Source: Pontederia crassipes
Taxonomy: Eukaryota; Streptophyta; Magnoliopsida; Commelinales; Pontederiaceae
Assembly (NCBI GenBank): GCA_030549335.1
Contig: CM060195.1
Span: 50,005,975-50,069,974, forward strand
Direction of reading: 5' to 3'
Length of the DNA: 64,000 bases
Shown here: in pieces, positions 45,196 to 59,510 of the stretch
Layout: the number at the start of each line of letters is the position of its first letter
Position numbering within the stretch: position 1 is the stretch's first letter
Program-made: the position numbers and the translations under genes
Notes under the pieces: model-generated
The model's input: the letters and a program-made list of their open reading frames with translations, nothing else
Databases searched by the model: none
What the model was told of the DNA's origin: nothing

Positions 45196-48100
45196 ATGCC
45201 TTTTATAGCACAAAATCATATTTTGCTAAAAAAATATCAATGTTTATAACATTTTTTAAGCATCATGTAAATTACATATTTATTATATAATATCGTCAAA
45301 TCATATTGGCAGATATATATACATATTAAGTAGTGTACACCATATAAGGATACACAAACAATATTGTTAATTGTGTCGTGGACTCATAAAAATTCAAGGA
45401 TACATCATATGTAAACAATCAAATATATAAGGAATAAATAAATATATATATTAAATTATAAAAAATACCTTTTTCATAGTTGCCTTTTGTACATACTTTT
45501 TATATTATTTTAATCACATAATATACCAACTTGTTAATTTGAAGTTAATAATTGACATTTAGTCTATTTGAAAAGGTTACAAATGAATGAACATAAAATA
45601 TTAATTACGTAAGATGATTTTTTTAAGATGTTGCAAAGAAAATAATATGGCATGATATTAATAGGGAAATAATTTATTATTTTTTAAGTTAATGATTAGT
45701 TAGTAATTTAAATAGTTAATTAGTAATAAAACATAAAATTTAAAATAACATTATGAAGGAAAAATATGATAGAAAATTAACACGAAAATTAATGTATAGA
45801 ATTATTATTATTTGAGCCTTAAGCATGCATTTATGACATAAAAGTTAGATAGCAAATAATATAAACACTATAAAAGCAGACTAATTTATATTTGATAAAT
45901 GAAAGCAGTGCATGATAATATGAACTTCTTCGTCTCTTGCGGACCATTTGCGTGAAGAAACAATAAATAATAATATCTAAACTATCTATTTTAATACTAT
46001 GAGAACATGATCTAAATAAATTCTCAATTTCAATAAAGATTATTTATATTCATGAAATAGAGAACATGTATATCAAGGCATGCAACCTTGTGCATCCATG
46101 TCCATAGCAGGTATAGACAAATAGTCTAACTCATTATACACTATTATTTTTCAATATGTTTGCTATGCGTGATTCCAAAATCACAACATGCAGCACCTAT
46201 TTAGGCATTAGATAATCTAAATATTCATCATCATCTTAATTTATTCAACATCAATTTAAAAGCCACTACAAATGAATAATGATTTTATGCATAGACATTT
46301 GTATATACATTAACAATTTTGGCAAATAAATTTCACAAATAAGATTTGTAATCAACCAAATAATTAATGTTAAAAAATGCATAAAAAATTTGCACCTATC
46401 CTAATAAGAAAGCTAAAATCAAATGAATAAGAAAACTAAAATAAAAAGATTAATTATGTGCATATGTATATATAATAAGAAGATGAAGAAGAAAACAAGA
46501 AACTCACTCAGCAAATGTGACATCAAACAACTTCATACATGACAGAATTTTAACATTTTATTAAACTCCACAAATCACGATAGGTTTCAGCAAATGTGTC
46601 ACCATCTCCTTATATAGATATTTATAATAGTTGTATTAACTAATCTCATATGCACCTAATTCAGTTAATAAAACTAACTTGCGAAGTGTGAACCCACCAA
46701 AAAAAACTCCCACAAAAAAAAACTGACTTGTAGTTTCATATTTTAAAAAAAGTATGTATAGTTTATGCATATAAATAATAAATAAATATTTAATAGAAAT
46801 GTGGCTTTCTATCAATTGCGAGAGAGAGAGAGAATCCATCGGTTGCGATTATATTCTAAGAATAAAGACAGTTGCTAAATACAATCACCACTCCACTAAA
46901 AATCTATAATATAATAATTAGTTACACCATATTTATATATTTTAATTCTAAATATTTGGAAGCATGTCAAATTTCAATTAAAACATTATATTTTTGGAGT
47001 TAACTTATTTTAAACATATGATAACATCTCTTGTGCTAATATCTAATTATATAAGTTACTGTGATTGATATTTTCTAAAAGGGCATCATTTTGATATTTT
47101 GGTTTATCATTTATCAAAAAAGGAGAAAAATTGCTAATTGAGAAAAATAATCACATGTTCAAGGCAGTTCAAGAAAGTAGTTTCATCTATAAGTTACAAA
47201 AATGAATATATGCTCTTTTATCTATAATTTCGAATTATATTATGATAATGGATATGGTTACTAAATACAATAACCACCTCACTAAAAAAATATATTAATT
47301 ACTTATATCATATTAATTAATTTTAAATTTGTTTATTTAAAAGCATGATAAATTTCAAATGAGATATTATATTTCTGGAGTTAACTTAAACATATGGTAA
47401 CATCTTATGTACCATTATATAATTAGGACATTCAATCTATAAAATGCAATGTAGTCTAAATAGATTTGCTTATCTTCCAAATTCACCAACATTTTCTATG
47501 TAAGAGTGATTAATTTGTAATACTTTTAGTGATTAATTTTCTATGTAAGTGTCAAATGTCATTCTCCCTTTGAAAGTACTCTCTTTTTAATATAATATAT
47601 ATGTTGGAATTATGTTCCAATATAAAAGATCAATTTACGATTACCATCCAAATTAGAACTATATCATTAAAAATATTTTATTACTTAGATGTTATAAACA
47701 TTTTTAATATTATTTAGAATTCACAAAAGAACACAAAAATTTGTAATTAAGATATATACTTGAATGAATATATAAATAACTAGATGATTTTTTTTTAAAA
47801 AAGGTGCTGCAATCATTTAGGCCATCTAATAACCATTAGGGAATTATTAGATAGCTCCTTTTACATAAGATATCACATTTACTTTATTTTTAAAAAAATA
47901 GGATGCGCATATCAAAATATGGCATTAAATTATCTTTTACTAATACAGTTTCCCTCCACCCATAAGTATAAATTATCTTTTATTGTGTAATGTGTTAATT
48001 CCAATTGGAAAATAGCAAAATTTTCAAACTTAGTTAATATTATAAAATATATCCAACTAAATTTAAATCTTTTGAAAATATATTTTAAACTATGCCACGG

Positions 48101-51100
48101 TGAATTTCGTTATTGGTGCTACCGACAACTATAATTGTTGAATAAGTCAAATCGCTATTGTAATTTATTACTAAGAGCCAATTTGATGAATATACTAGGT
48201 AGATTATTTATTGTAGAAATTTTTTCACATTGATCATCTTTTTAATAGGAATAAAGTAATACTTTTAGAAATAAAGTGAAATTATCTATTAATAAAAGCT
48301 CAAATGGAGTTGAGTGCATGTATTCGATTAGCTTGCGAGGAGGGTCATTCCAAAAGTAATGACCTTTATATACACGTACACAAATGGGGTTAAATAATCT
48401 ATAGCAAAATTTAGTTATCTATGACATTGATCACCAATATAACATGGAATAGCTTCTAACATTTTTTTAATGCTTTTTATGATATTGCAAAGATTCAGTG
48501 GGCATCAATTTTGATATTTGACAAATTGTATTAGAGAGGTTGAATTGGATCTGATGGATATATTTGATATGTCACACTAAGAATGGAAAATGATTCCTTG
48601 TAAGAGTACCTACGCTTATGTCAAATTCTTAGTTCCTGCAAGGATAAAAATATTGATGTTAACTCATAGTATCTATGCAACATATTGTGTTTGATTATTT
48701 CATAATAAAAAACTTAGATTATTTCATATTGTTCTTGAACTATCACAATATAATATAACTTGATATTGTAATAGTTCAAAATCTCTAATTAACTTTTTCA
48801 ATTCAATGTATAGCAACATTATGTGCCGTGCTTTTGTAATGAACAATGTTGTGTGTTTTTTTCAAATAATAATATGATGTTATAAAAATAAGCCTAGCAT
48901 TGATATTTTCTTTCAACTTCTGCAATATAATTTTGATTTAAATAAGTTGCAAAAAAATACCTTTTATCACTTCTATATGAGACTAGTATCATGTGTCCTT
49001 CTTAACTATGAAAGTGCTTACTACTTGCTAATACTACAACACAAGGTTTGCATTAAAGTTGACACATTGCAAACTTTTGATTGCATTGACATGTGATTCA
49101 AGACATGTACTCACTTTTTTCATAAAATATAAACACTATTATGATGAGGGGCACATTAAACTTATGAGGTGCTTAATAACTTTTTGCAAAAAATTTGAAG
49201 TCGAATAAAATACTTTTAATATAATTTTGTAATAGGAAAATAGTTTACTTTTTGAAATTTATGTAAATAACCACCAATAAAGTCTTCTTTGTTATATCAA
49301 GATCATTCACATTAAATTTTGTGCTAAGAAACTTTTTCAAAATTTTAATATTTGATTGAGCAAATAGTTGACTGAATGATTCTTCACTTTTTGCCATACT
49401 ATATATGCGAGTTTCAAATTCTAATGTGTTACAAGAGTAAGTAGCACTCGAAATTAGTTTCTATATCTTATTATAAATTTCAATAACTAGACGTTTTTTT
49501 TGCTTTCGATGCATTCAACTTTTGGACTTTTAAATTTTTTCTTGAATATTCACTTGAAATCGACTTTTCTATTTATAGATCACTCGGTTAACTCCCAAAT
49601 TTAATTTTTGTGAGGTGTTTCAATCTCTTAATAAATCATTATGATCTATTGCTCAAATTCTATATATGTGATGATGTCCCAATTTCTAGAGGACTCCAAA
49701 AACTTTACGGTTATACTGTTACTTAACGAACAAATTTGGATGAATCCTAACTTTATTTTATTTTTCCTTTTGCATTTATATTGTAATACATTATACTTGT
49801 CGCCTCTTCACAAGTTTTCGTTGATTGATTTGTTTTATGATTCATGAAAAAGAAGTTTCTTTACTATATGAGATTATTAATATGTTTTAGCTACTACCTG
49901 AATGACAATCATTGATACCATGCACTTTTGATGAACAATAAACATTCACTAAAGACTTTTTGTAGCTTGAAAAAGTATTACTGTAGCTAATAATTTAAAA
50001 AACAAGGAGCAAAGTTGAATTAATTTAAGACAACAAACTTAATTTTGATAACAGTTGAAAATATGATAATACCTTAAATAACAACCAAGCTAAACATCAT
50101 TTGTTCTCCAATTATAATTACTAAACTCCATATCAAAAGATGCTCCCATACTAGCCACGTAGACAATAGTACAAAAAATTTGACAACTTCATGATCGGCA
50201 AAATATTTAATAAAGAATATTTTTTATTGTTGTGCATATCATAATGAGATGTAAAATGACTCAATTGTCTATCTACTTATGTATATTGATGATATACTTA
50301 TAAAATATAAAACATTTAGTAAAAAAAATCTTTAGTGTAGAGTCATGAAGTTTTTTGGTAATAAACTAAACACCTTACAACAAGTATCCATTCATTTGTA
50401 TTGAAAAATATGTTGAAGGGATAGAAGACGGGCAAAGTGAATAACCTAGACATCATGTTCATCAAGTAATTTATATTAGCAAGTTCTAATATCATTTATT
50501 TTTATCAATACTCACAATTAGTAATAGGCTCAAAACTAGATTTGATCGCAGTGAAGTTAAACAAACATATATTTAAAGAATTCAATTCGAATTGAGTATT
50601 TATTAATAAATTTTTCAGATGAAAAATATTCTCCAATAACAATTTCCACACTCCACAATAAAAAGAACTAATAATATTTTACATACATAAACTCATTGGA
50701 GGTTAGAATTAAAGTCATCTGGCTTCAAAATAATTATTATACTCTGAAAATTTGTAAAAATGATATATGGAAGTGTAAATCCAAAAATGATTTACATATG
50801 TAGATTCATGGTTGGATCAATATTTAATGATAGATGTTTATTTAAATTATTTTATGATATCATCATGACATCAAATGGCTAAAATTATCTTAACTTTCTA
50901 TATTAAAATTCACCATCAGATTTCAATCTAACGGTTAGACTACACATGTAAATCTTTTATGGGTTTACACCTAAGGAGTGACGAACTAAGATGGTGCCGG
51001 GAAGAAAAAAAGGAGGGAGAGTAAGAAGATGGAGATAAGAGTCAATGAGATAAGGACAAGAGTATAATAAATTTAGTATATGTTTTAAATACTACACATA

Positions 51101-51562
51101 TATTTCAATAGTCAAAATTATAAATAAATTTATTTCTAAAATTACGAGAAATGATATGTAAAACCAGTTTTTATGAAGTTAATGATTATATCTATATTTT
51201 TCATTTTTCTAAGTGAATGAAAAATGGGAGTATAGACTCATGTTATTTTTTATTCTGTACTTAATATCACCCAATGCATTTTTTGGACAATAATATTATT
51301 CACAAATATTAGATCGTGTAATATTATATCTATATAGATGCATACAACTTGTTTAACTCTATCAAAATGGCGAGCAATGGGCTTTTGGATCGAAACTTGC
51401 ATAGATAACAAAAGCCCAAAATGCTTCCTCTATACACGTGGCATCCAAGTTTATTTTGTTCGTTTCTCTCACGTTTGTTTCCTTTTTTCCTGTTCTCTTC
51501 GCGACCAAAACCTCTGCGCTCGTCGTCTTCTCAGCTGTCCCCGGTGGACTCCGATCGGCGCT

Positions 51563-54500
51563 ATGATCTCGCAGTTCTTTGTTCTCTCGCAGCGAGGAGA
51601 CAACATCGTCTTCCGAGATTGTAATCCCTTCTGTGTCCTAGCTCTTCTCCTCTCTCTCTCCTCCCTTTCGTTTCTTTATTCGTCGCCGATCTCATCACTT
51701 GTCCGTGCCGATTTACTTTTAACTGCATTTCTAGCACAAATTTGACGCGCGGGCGATGAGATCCGAGGGTTTCGGTCGCTTCAAAGCTCTAGAGTCATGT
51801 TAATCTGATTGCTGTTGCAAAAAAAATGTGGATTTTTTAATCACAATTTGCCGCAAAATTTTGAGATTTCTATGATTTCTTTACTCTCTTACGACTTAGA
51901 GAAGATACCAAATTTTATCTGTAATGAATTATCGAGGTTTCAAGTGCTTCGGATTGTCAGTGGATCTGTTTGTTCCCCGTCGTCAAGTCTCAAGGCTTTG
52001 AAACTTCGAGCTGATGTACAATTACGTTCCTGTTATAGTAAACATATTGGATTAGACATCAGAGTATGTGACGCAGATCTCTAGTCAAATTCCTTGGTCC
52101 GATGCATGAGTTTTTGTACAATGACTTGCCAATTTCCATTCTGGTAGGTTACTATGTTTTCATGTTTTGATATTCTGAGATCCCACATTTATCCCCTCGT
52201 TATGTTCTTTTTCTTTGGTTTATTTAGGTTTCTAAAAAGCTTGTATTGTATATAGAAAATGAAGGTTCCAAGTTCTCTATATCTTATTGATTACATAGGA
52301 TTTCTTAAAAATTATCGATCAATCTGTCCACTATTTCCATTGTTTCATCTTGTTGATTTTTTTTGAGATATATAGCACTGGTATCAGTTAGAAATAGGTG
52401 GATGAGATTTGGAGTATTTTCTATGCAATTTGAAATTCAATTTTATCTTGTTAAATGCTGCAGATCGTGGTGAAGTACAAAAGGGAAGTACAGAGATATT
52501 CTTCCGCAAAGTAAAGTTCTGGAAAGGGGATGAAGTGGAGGAGGCGCCACCTGTCTTTGTAGGTATTTGCATATTCAAACTAGGGCATTGCAATTTTAAT
52601 GCTGGTGCTGTATTGTATCAATTTTGAAACATCGTTCTCTCATTGTATCTCATGAACAATCTCTTTTTCCTTGTTAGAACGTGGACGGAGTTAATTACAT
52701 TCATGTGAAGGTTGCCGGATTATTTTTTGTGGCAACGACAAGAATTAATGTTTCACCATCTCTTGTTTTGGAGCTCTTACAAAGAATTGCACGCGTCACA
52801 AAAGATTACTTGGGGGTTCTTAATGAGGATTCTTTGCGAAAAAATTTTGTCCTGGTATACGAGTTGCTTGATGAAGTAATTGTAAGTAACTTTCTTTCTG
52901 CATTGCAACTTTCTATCCTTATTCTCCTGGAGTATATGCAATTACTGTCTGTTTGATGTAAAGTTCTAAAAGTTTTCCCTCAAAAAACATGTAAATTTCT
53001 AAAATTTTCATTTTCTTCAAAAAAATCATAATTGATATTGGCTCCTACATATGAATTCTGCTTTTAGGACTTTGGCTATCCACAGACTACTTCTACGGAG
53101 GTTTTAAAGTCTTATGTATTTAATGAACCGATTGTGGTTGATGCTGGACGGCTACCGCCTCTTGGCCCTGCAGCAATGTTCATGGTAGGATGAACCATCT
53201 TTCTATTATCTGTAATATCAGTCTTTGGGATACTGTAGAATATTGCTAATCTAATGGCTGATATTTTAAATGTGCAGCAAGGTACGAAAAGAATGCCTGG
53301 AACAGCTGTCACCAAATCAGTTGTAGCAAATGAGCCTGGTGGTAGGAAGAGAGAAGAAATCTTTGTCGATATCATTGAAAAAATAAGTGTGACGTTTAGC
53401 TCAAGTGTGAGTAAAATTTGTATTTCTCATCAATTATTATTAATATTACTGCTAATACTACTACTAGTATTATTATTATTGTCTCCAGATACAAGTCAGT
53501 TTCTACCAGCCTTGATTTTCAGGTGCAGATATTTTTATACCTTTTGCCAATGAATCATTTTATATGACAAAAGTTTTAGTTCATGGTGGGTTGCTTTAAT
53601 ATATCTTTTAGGGAAAAAACTTCTTTTGGTTAAAGTGGATTTAATTTAATTCCTATCTGGCTGTTGCTCCTTTGACTCCAAAGTCTTTCCACTCTATTTC
53701 ATTTTAAGGATTTAATTTTAAGCTATTTGATTACTCAAGATTAGATAAGATTAGGAATGACCATATACGTGAACGAGTCGGAGTGGCTCCTATTAGTGAG
53801 AAAATAGTAGAGAATCGTTTGAGATGGTTTGATCATGTTCAGAGAAGACCATTAGATGCGCCAGTAAGAAGAGTAGATCAAATAATCTGGAGTCCGATTA
53901 AAAGAGGGAGAGGGAGGTCAAGGCGAACACTTGGCGAACTAATAGAGCAAGATCTATTGGTGAATAATATACCGAAAGGTTTGGTTACTAATAGAGCGGA
54001 ATGGCGTCGTATGATCCATGTAGCCGACCCCACCTAGTGGGATAAGGCTTTGTTGTTGTTGTTGTTGATTACTCAAGTATTAATCCCTTGCCATTCAATT
54101 TTCAACCTCCTAATTTGTTATGTTAAGAAGTATGAAGATTCTAGGCATCAAAATGTAGTATTGACAATCATATATATTAACACTTACATATGTACATTCT
54201 CACAACCTTATGAGGACAGTTTTAAATTAAGGGTATAACATAATACCAAATCTATCAACATGGGATAGAAATTAAAATCTACACCAACTTGGTTGTTCAC
54301 CCAAAGCTGATCAAAATCTCGACAGGAATCTTACAAAAGAAAAAAATGCCCTGTTCTTGGTCTCTATGGATTAATCTTCTTGAGATGATTGAAATTGGTT
54401 GGCCATATTGATTCGTTGCTTTAGCATAAATTTAGTTATTCTTCTTTAGCTTAGTTTAATTCATCTCAAAATTTTGGCTACTGAAACAGTATAGTCTTCC

Positions 54501-57500
54501 TGTTTTTGGTAAAAAATTGGTCTTTACAATATTTTGTGTCCTTTGTTTTCCACGAGCTGTCAATGTAGATCCAATTGGTTTCCTACCTCTTCAAAGTTAG
54601 ATGTCTGTGATATTGCAGGGTTATATACTCACATCAGAGATTGATGGGACTATCCAAATGAAAAGTTATCTTACTGGAAATCCAGAAATTCGTCTTGCTC
54701 TTAATGAGGACCTGAGCATTGGTAGAGGGGGCGCATCAGCTTATGGTATGATCACGTCAGTAATGTTTTTTATTAAGATAATTCATGATGTTCCTTATAT
54801 TTAGTAAATAATTTCATTAGCCTATACGAATGCATATTAAATAATGTATTTTAATACGAGTTTCCATTTAACATCTTTGTCATAATGATTGGTTGATGGG
54901 TCTGTCTGTTGTTTAAAGGTTTGTCACGTAGGTTTGGTATTGCACTGATAAGACAAACAAATAGATAGCTCTAACATAGGCCTGGACGATACGTTGCTTG
55001 GTTCGTGACAAGTCTTCCAATAAATGTTTCCGATCCTACCCTGCCATCGGCAAAGAAAGTTCTTCAAACTTTTGCCGAAGCTTAGACTTGGCTGTACTAA
55101 CTTGCCCAACTGTTGAAACATAAAAAAAGTTGGTATCGTTATCATAAGAATCGATGGATCAGTTTTCAAAGGGCTACCAGATTAATAGTACTATACGATA
55201 TTTGTTTTCTTAATTTATATGGACAATTCAATATGTTGATTAAATATATCTCTTTGCATATCAATTTCAACTCCGCCTATGTTTTATAGCCGGTCCCAAA
55301 CCCGGATAAAGGAGGAGGGTTGTGTTAGGCCCCGACAGCCAGCGTAAAACCCTGTCGAATCTCATGAACATGGATCAACGAATATCATTGAACGGAATGG
55401 CGTCGTATGATCCATGTAGCCGACCCCACCTAGTGGGATAAGGCTTTGTTGTTGTTGTTGCATATCAATTTCCTCTCATATTAAGCTGAGATAGGCTGCC
55501 TCGTAAAAAACTGGGGCAGGCCATTGTTAAGTCATCAAATCACATTTCCCATCAATTAGTCAGCGCGTGAAAATTCATTTCCAAGCGACATGGTCATTTG
55601 AAATGGTGCCTACCCAATGAACATGTGGTGGCTGATATTCGTGAAGAGTTCTGAGCACATTGTCTTTTTGTTTAGTTGGTGGTTGAACTCATGAACAAGA
55701 TCTTCCAAAATGTAAATATATCTAGATCAATAATTTGTTATGGTTGTAATGTTGTAGCATGAAATGCTCAAATTTGCCTATATACAGTTGTAAGTTCCTT
55801 TACTTTTATCTGTAGTTACAAAGTTATTTCTCATCTTGCCATGGACACTGAATATTTCCTAGCTGTGTGACTTGTGTTGGTAGTTTTTGTTTCCATGTTC
55901 TTTGCCTCACTCTTTGACTACACTGCAGACTACAGAAGTTCTGCTGGAGGAGGTGCCGTTATATTGGATGACTGTAACTTCCATGAATCTGTTCACTTAG
56001 ACAGCTTTGATGTCGATAGAACTCTGGCATTAGTATGTACATCCTTTTTATATTAAAGTCAAAATGTGGAGCACTATGTCCTCTGTTTTCTGTATCTTTT
56101 TGCAGTATTACATACTTAAGGCTGCCTCTTTGTTCTGTGTAGATACCTCCAGATGGAGAGTTTGCTGTAATGAATTATCGTATGACTCAAGAATTTAAGC
56201 CCCCCTTCCGTGTTAATGCACTGATTGAAGAAGCAGGTCATCTAAAGGTGCAGTCATGCTTCCGTGTTTTTAATCTTCATTAATGTCAGATATCTCCTTT
56301 TATTCATTTTATTTTGAGATTCTACTTAATCTCTAATACTTTCTGAATGCATATTATAGGCTGAAGTTATTATAAAAGTACGTGCTGACTTTCCGTCAAG
56401 TGTCACCGCTAACACGGTTTCTGTACAAATGCCAGTGCCAACTTATACTTCAAGGTGTTTGATCCTCTTGTGCTGCATGACAAATTCATATTTCATTTTT
56501 TGAGGAGAACAAATTCATATTTCACGTATACTGTTTTCTTATGTTTTTTGCTTGGGTGTCGAGTATAACCTTATATTTTTTGGAGTGTGATAGAAGAATT
56601 CTGATAATTCCATTCATACCCTAGTCAACATGTGCAACATGGGATGAAGCATTTTTTTAGAGAGATTGAGATTAAGTGAATTGTTGAAACCTAAGAATCA
56701 ACAGGGTAACTTTGTTGCCTTTTGGGTGGAACTATATGACCGTTGATTATATCCCAAATGATATACGGTGAGGGAGGTAGTAATAAAAAAAGATCATCTT
56801 TCATAAGGGATGTAAAAAGTATCCAACGCCAATGAATAGGCCTTGCGGATAAAGAGTTTTTCTTTCTTTGTGAGGGTGCAGTTAAATATTTGGAACAGTA
56901 CATTATGGATCCTCATTTTTTCATCATGAATTCATGATCTGTTATGATCTTCCTGAAAGAGTCAATATTTCCACTACTGATTGCTACTTTGCAAATACAT
57001 CGCCTTGCATGTGCACATCAAATTCTCAGCATACATTCTATTTTCATTTTTTTAAACTTGTCTTATGCAGGGCCAGCTTTGAGTTGGAGCCTGGGGCAGT
57101 GGGACAGTCGACTGATTTTAAAGAGGGTAGTAAAAGAATTGAATGGACCTTAAAGAAGGTAAGTTGCTAGTTGCCTCTTGATTTTTTGTCCTTGGGATAT
57201 TCTTGCCGCATTAAAGAAGGAAAGGTTAAAATTGATGTTCGGTCAAATTGCAGATTGTTGGTGGATCTGAACACACTCTGCGTGCCAAGCTTACGTTTTC
57301 TCAGGAATCACATGGTACAAGATTGTTGTCATGAATCTTGATTAATTAAATTAATAAGCTGGCATCTGTTGCAAAACTCATTTCTCTAATACAGGAAACA
57401 TAACAAAGGAAGCTGGGCCAGTTAGCATGAACTTTACGATTCCAATGTACAATGCATCAAAGCTTCAGGTAAATTTAATTTCTTCTTTTAAGGGTAGCTC

Positions 57501-58057
57501 GTAATATTTTAGATATTGATCTTTAGTCATCTTATCATCGTAAAATCCCTGGATGATTATTTATCTTTAGTCATCCACTGCCCAGCCAATTTGAGCTCTG
57601 AACTGGCAGTTGGACCGGTGAAATGGCGAGTACAATCCTAAGCCTGGTCTGGGTTTAAGCTATCTATACTAAGTAAACCTTATTGACTTAATTTAGTTGA
57701 AAATTTGGCTGCTTACTTTGTTCGGGTTTGTAGTTCTTGACAAATTGTTGTATAACTCGATCGACAAAATAATTCTGCATTATAAATTGCCCTTTTGTAT
57801 TACTTGTTTACTCTGTAGATAAACATTTTCTTCTTCCGGGATGACCTCTTTTATTTCTTCCAACTATGTCTTCTTCTTATTTTCTTTCTTGTAAATTGTA
57901 ATATTGAAATTCAGTCTATTACAGCTTTTATTGATGTCAAACGCCTCTCTCATTGCAGGTAAGATATCTTCAGATAGCGCAGAGATCGAAAACCTACAAC
58001 CCATATCGTTGGGTCAGATATGTCACCCAGGCGAATTCATACGTTGCTCGTCTTTAA
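51563..58057 (+). CDS. AP4M: AP-4 complex subunit mu
   Basis: Medium (mu) subunit of the AP-4 adaptor at the trans-Golgi network, which binds Tyr-based sorting signals and helps send cargo to vacuoles (family knowledge). Exons: 51563-51620, 52464-52558, 52678-52881, 53068-53184, 53278-53406, 54619-54745, 55929-56032, 56143-56247, 56360-56454, 57071-57158, 57254-57314, 57395-57468, 57959-58057. All are GT-AG and sum to 451 codons, the usual family length. Residues 1-140 form the longin-like N-terminal domain (MISQFFVLSQRGDNIVFRDY, DGVNYIHVKVAGLFFVATTR, KNFVLVYELLDEVI); about 175-451 form the mu homology domain (REEIFVDIIEKISVTFSSS to the end YVTQANSYVARL). Nothing is missing. Intron 5 holds an RTE LINE end and intron 6 its SINE-like relative, both in the gene's own orientation. 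A possible alternative end arises if introns are retained. Confidence 0.96.
53740..54064 (+). mobile_element. 5'-truncated RTE-clade LINE, intact ORF end
   Basis: 325 bp flanked by a perfect 13-bp direct repeat TTGATTACTCAAG (53727-53739 and 54065-54077). From 53741 one open frame runs to a stop after VADPT (54037) and encodes the C-terminal end of the plant RTE endonuclease/reverse-transcriptase protein ([45 protein letters not shown]). It has no stop or shift, so the insertion is young. The (TTG)n tail matches the short elements at 4126, 38937 and 55269. Confidence 0.93.
55269..55460 (+). mobile_element. SINE-like element with RTE tail, longest junction
   Basis: About 190 bp from AACTCCGCCTATG to (GTT)n, flanked by a 12-15-bp direct repeat (TTGCATATCAATTTC; 55254-55268 and 55458-55472; the first TTG may belong to the tail). 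Unlike the other copies it keeps the bases GAACGGAATGG before GCGTCG-type sequence, which extends its match to the LINE at 53995 onward. In AP4M intron 6. Confidence 0.9.
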
Positions 58058-59510
58058 GAATAGGAACCCTCAGTTCTGTCATTTGACTGTCATCTCCCCA
58101 AGTATTCGCGTCACCATGATTGGAGAAAAACGTAGCTCGTTCTGTTGTAATTCTGTGATCTTCGCAGCCTTTGAAATAATAAACACGTGTTAAATTTGTG
58201 TGACATGCAAATATTCCAACTAGACTCCGAATCTTTATCTGCAGGTTGCTGTGTTTTTCAAGCAAAATTTTGAGACGTCGTTCATGCGTTTTATGTTTGT
58301 CTCGAATATCTCCTACGGACTTGTAGTAATGTCAGTAATACCTTGCCACATTTGATACACAACTTATCTCCATGTATCTGCGTTGCATTTAACATCATAC
58401 AATAAAATCATCGACGGAAATAAACGAATTCAATGAATTATTTCTCCAATTTTTTATGACCAGACCAACGAGTTTGCCAGCTGAAGTATCAGCATCGAGT
58501 CTCCAGGTACAAGCCACTCGCCAGCTCAGTTCACAAAAGTTTGGCAGTTTGCCTTCAACACCTATCTGGTCGCTAGCGAGTAGAAACATGGATAACATTC
58601 TCCAGCAGCCATGACAAAGCATGATCTAGACACAAATGTGACATACACAAATGGTCTCGAGTGATGTCCAGCGATTCCAGCCTGCTGCTGAGGTATTCAT
58701 CTTTCTTACATTTCGGATTCTGCATTTTTTTTATCCCCATTCTGTATGGAACGATATTCTCCTAACCAACATTTATAATTTAAAATAATAAATAAATTAA
58801 TATACGAATTATGTAAAATATTAAATATATATTTTCATATTCATTTTTATCATCTTGTAATTCTATATTAATTCAATTGTTATATTTATAACGGTTTTTT
58901 TATTAAATTTATGATCAAATTCTTATTCGTTATCCATTAGTATCTAATTGTTATTTTCTAATTAGACTACTATTCTCGTCAGGTAAATCTACGAGTCTCA
59001 CACCAAAGAAGAAAAGTTAAGGTGCATCCGATCAACTAACTCCCCCAGGCTATCAAGAGATTATGATTTATCTTACAATGTGGTCGGCCTTATAATATTA
59101 ACATATAATAAAATCTCAGAATGCTTAAACCCTCTGTTGCATTCGACATTTTGGTTCACTTTGGCTAATCATGGAGTCCAGAGCTTGAACCAACTGCAGA
59201 AACAACAAGCTGAATGAAATCGATGCCGGTAACTCTACAACATTGTAGATAGGCAGGGACAACTACATAATACATAGCTGTTCTACATGCAACATTGCTA
59301 GTAGCCGAACCATTCGCAGAGTACGTTCGTTAAAACAAGTAACTCGCAGAGTACAGTTCCAATATGAATCAGGAACTCCGTTCTAAAGCATAACCAGATC
59401 GATCAAATAACACCAGAAATATGTATTGCATCTATATGCATGTCTAGCTATCCTTGTAATCTCACTGACAGAATCGAACACAATGAAACAACCCATGCAT
59501 GCAGAATGAA
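58058..59510. other. AP4M 3' flank and spacer to the AHL gene
   Basis: A candidate AATAAA signal for AP4M lies at 58178-58183, about 120 bases past the stop. The stretch 58400-58700 is less AT-rich but contains no recognisable product in either direction. 59100-59510 includes the probable 3' UTR of the minus-strand AHL gene. Confidence 0.5.

Larger units (their letters stand above)
43704..51562. other. Long AT-rich gene-free spacer
   Basis: Nearly 8 kb without a supportable gene. It holds a poly-C/CA tract (44321-44384), a (TTA)n tract (45136-45194) and a trace near 50277-50300 that reads like a copia RT catalytic motif (YIDDILI), probably a very decayed fossil. The last 150 bp are the pyrimidine-rich leader of the AP-4 mu gene. 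Confidence 0.5.

Noticed and set aside
50277-50300. A YIDDILI-like word suggesting copia reverse transcriptase
   Set aside because: No neighbouring RT blocks could be followed with confidence, so it is noted only as a possible trace of a very old fossil.
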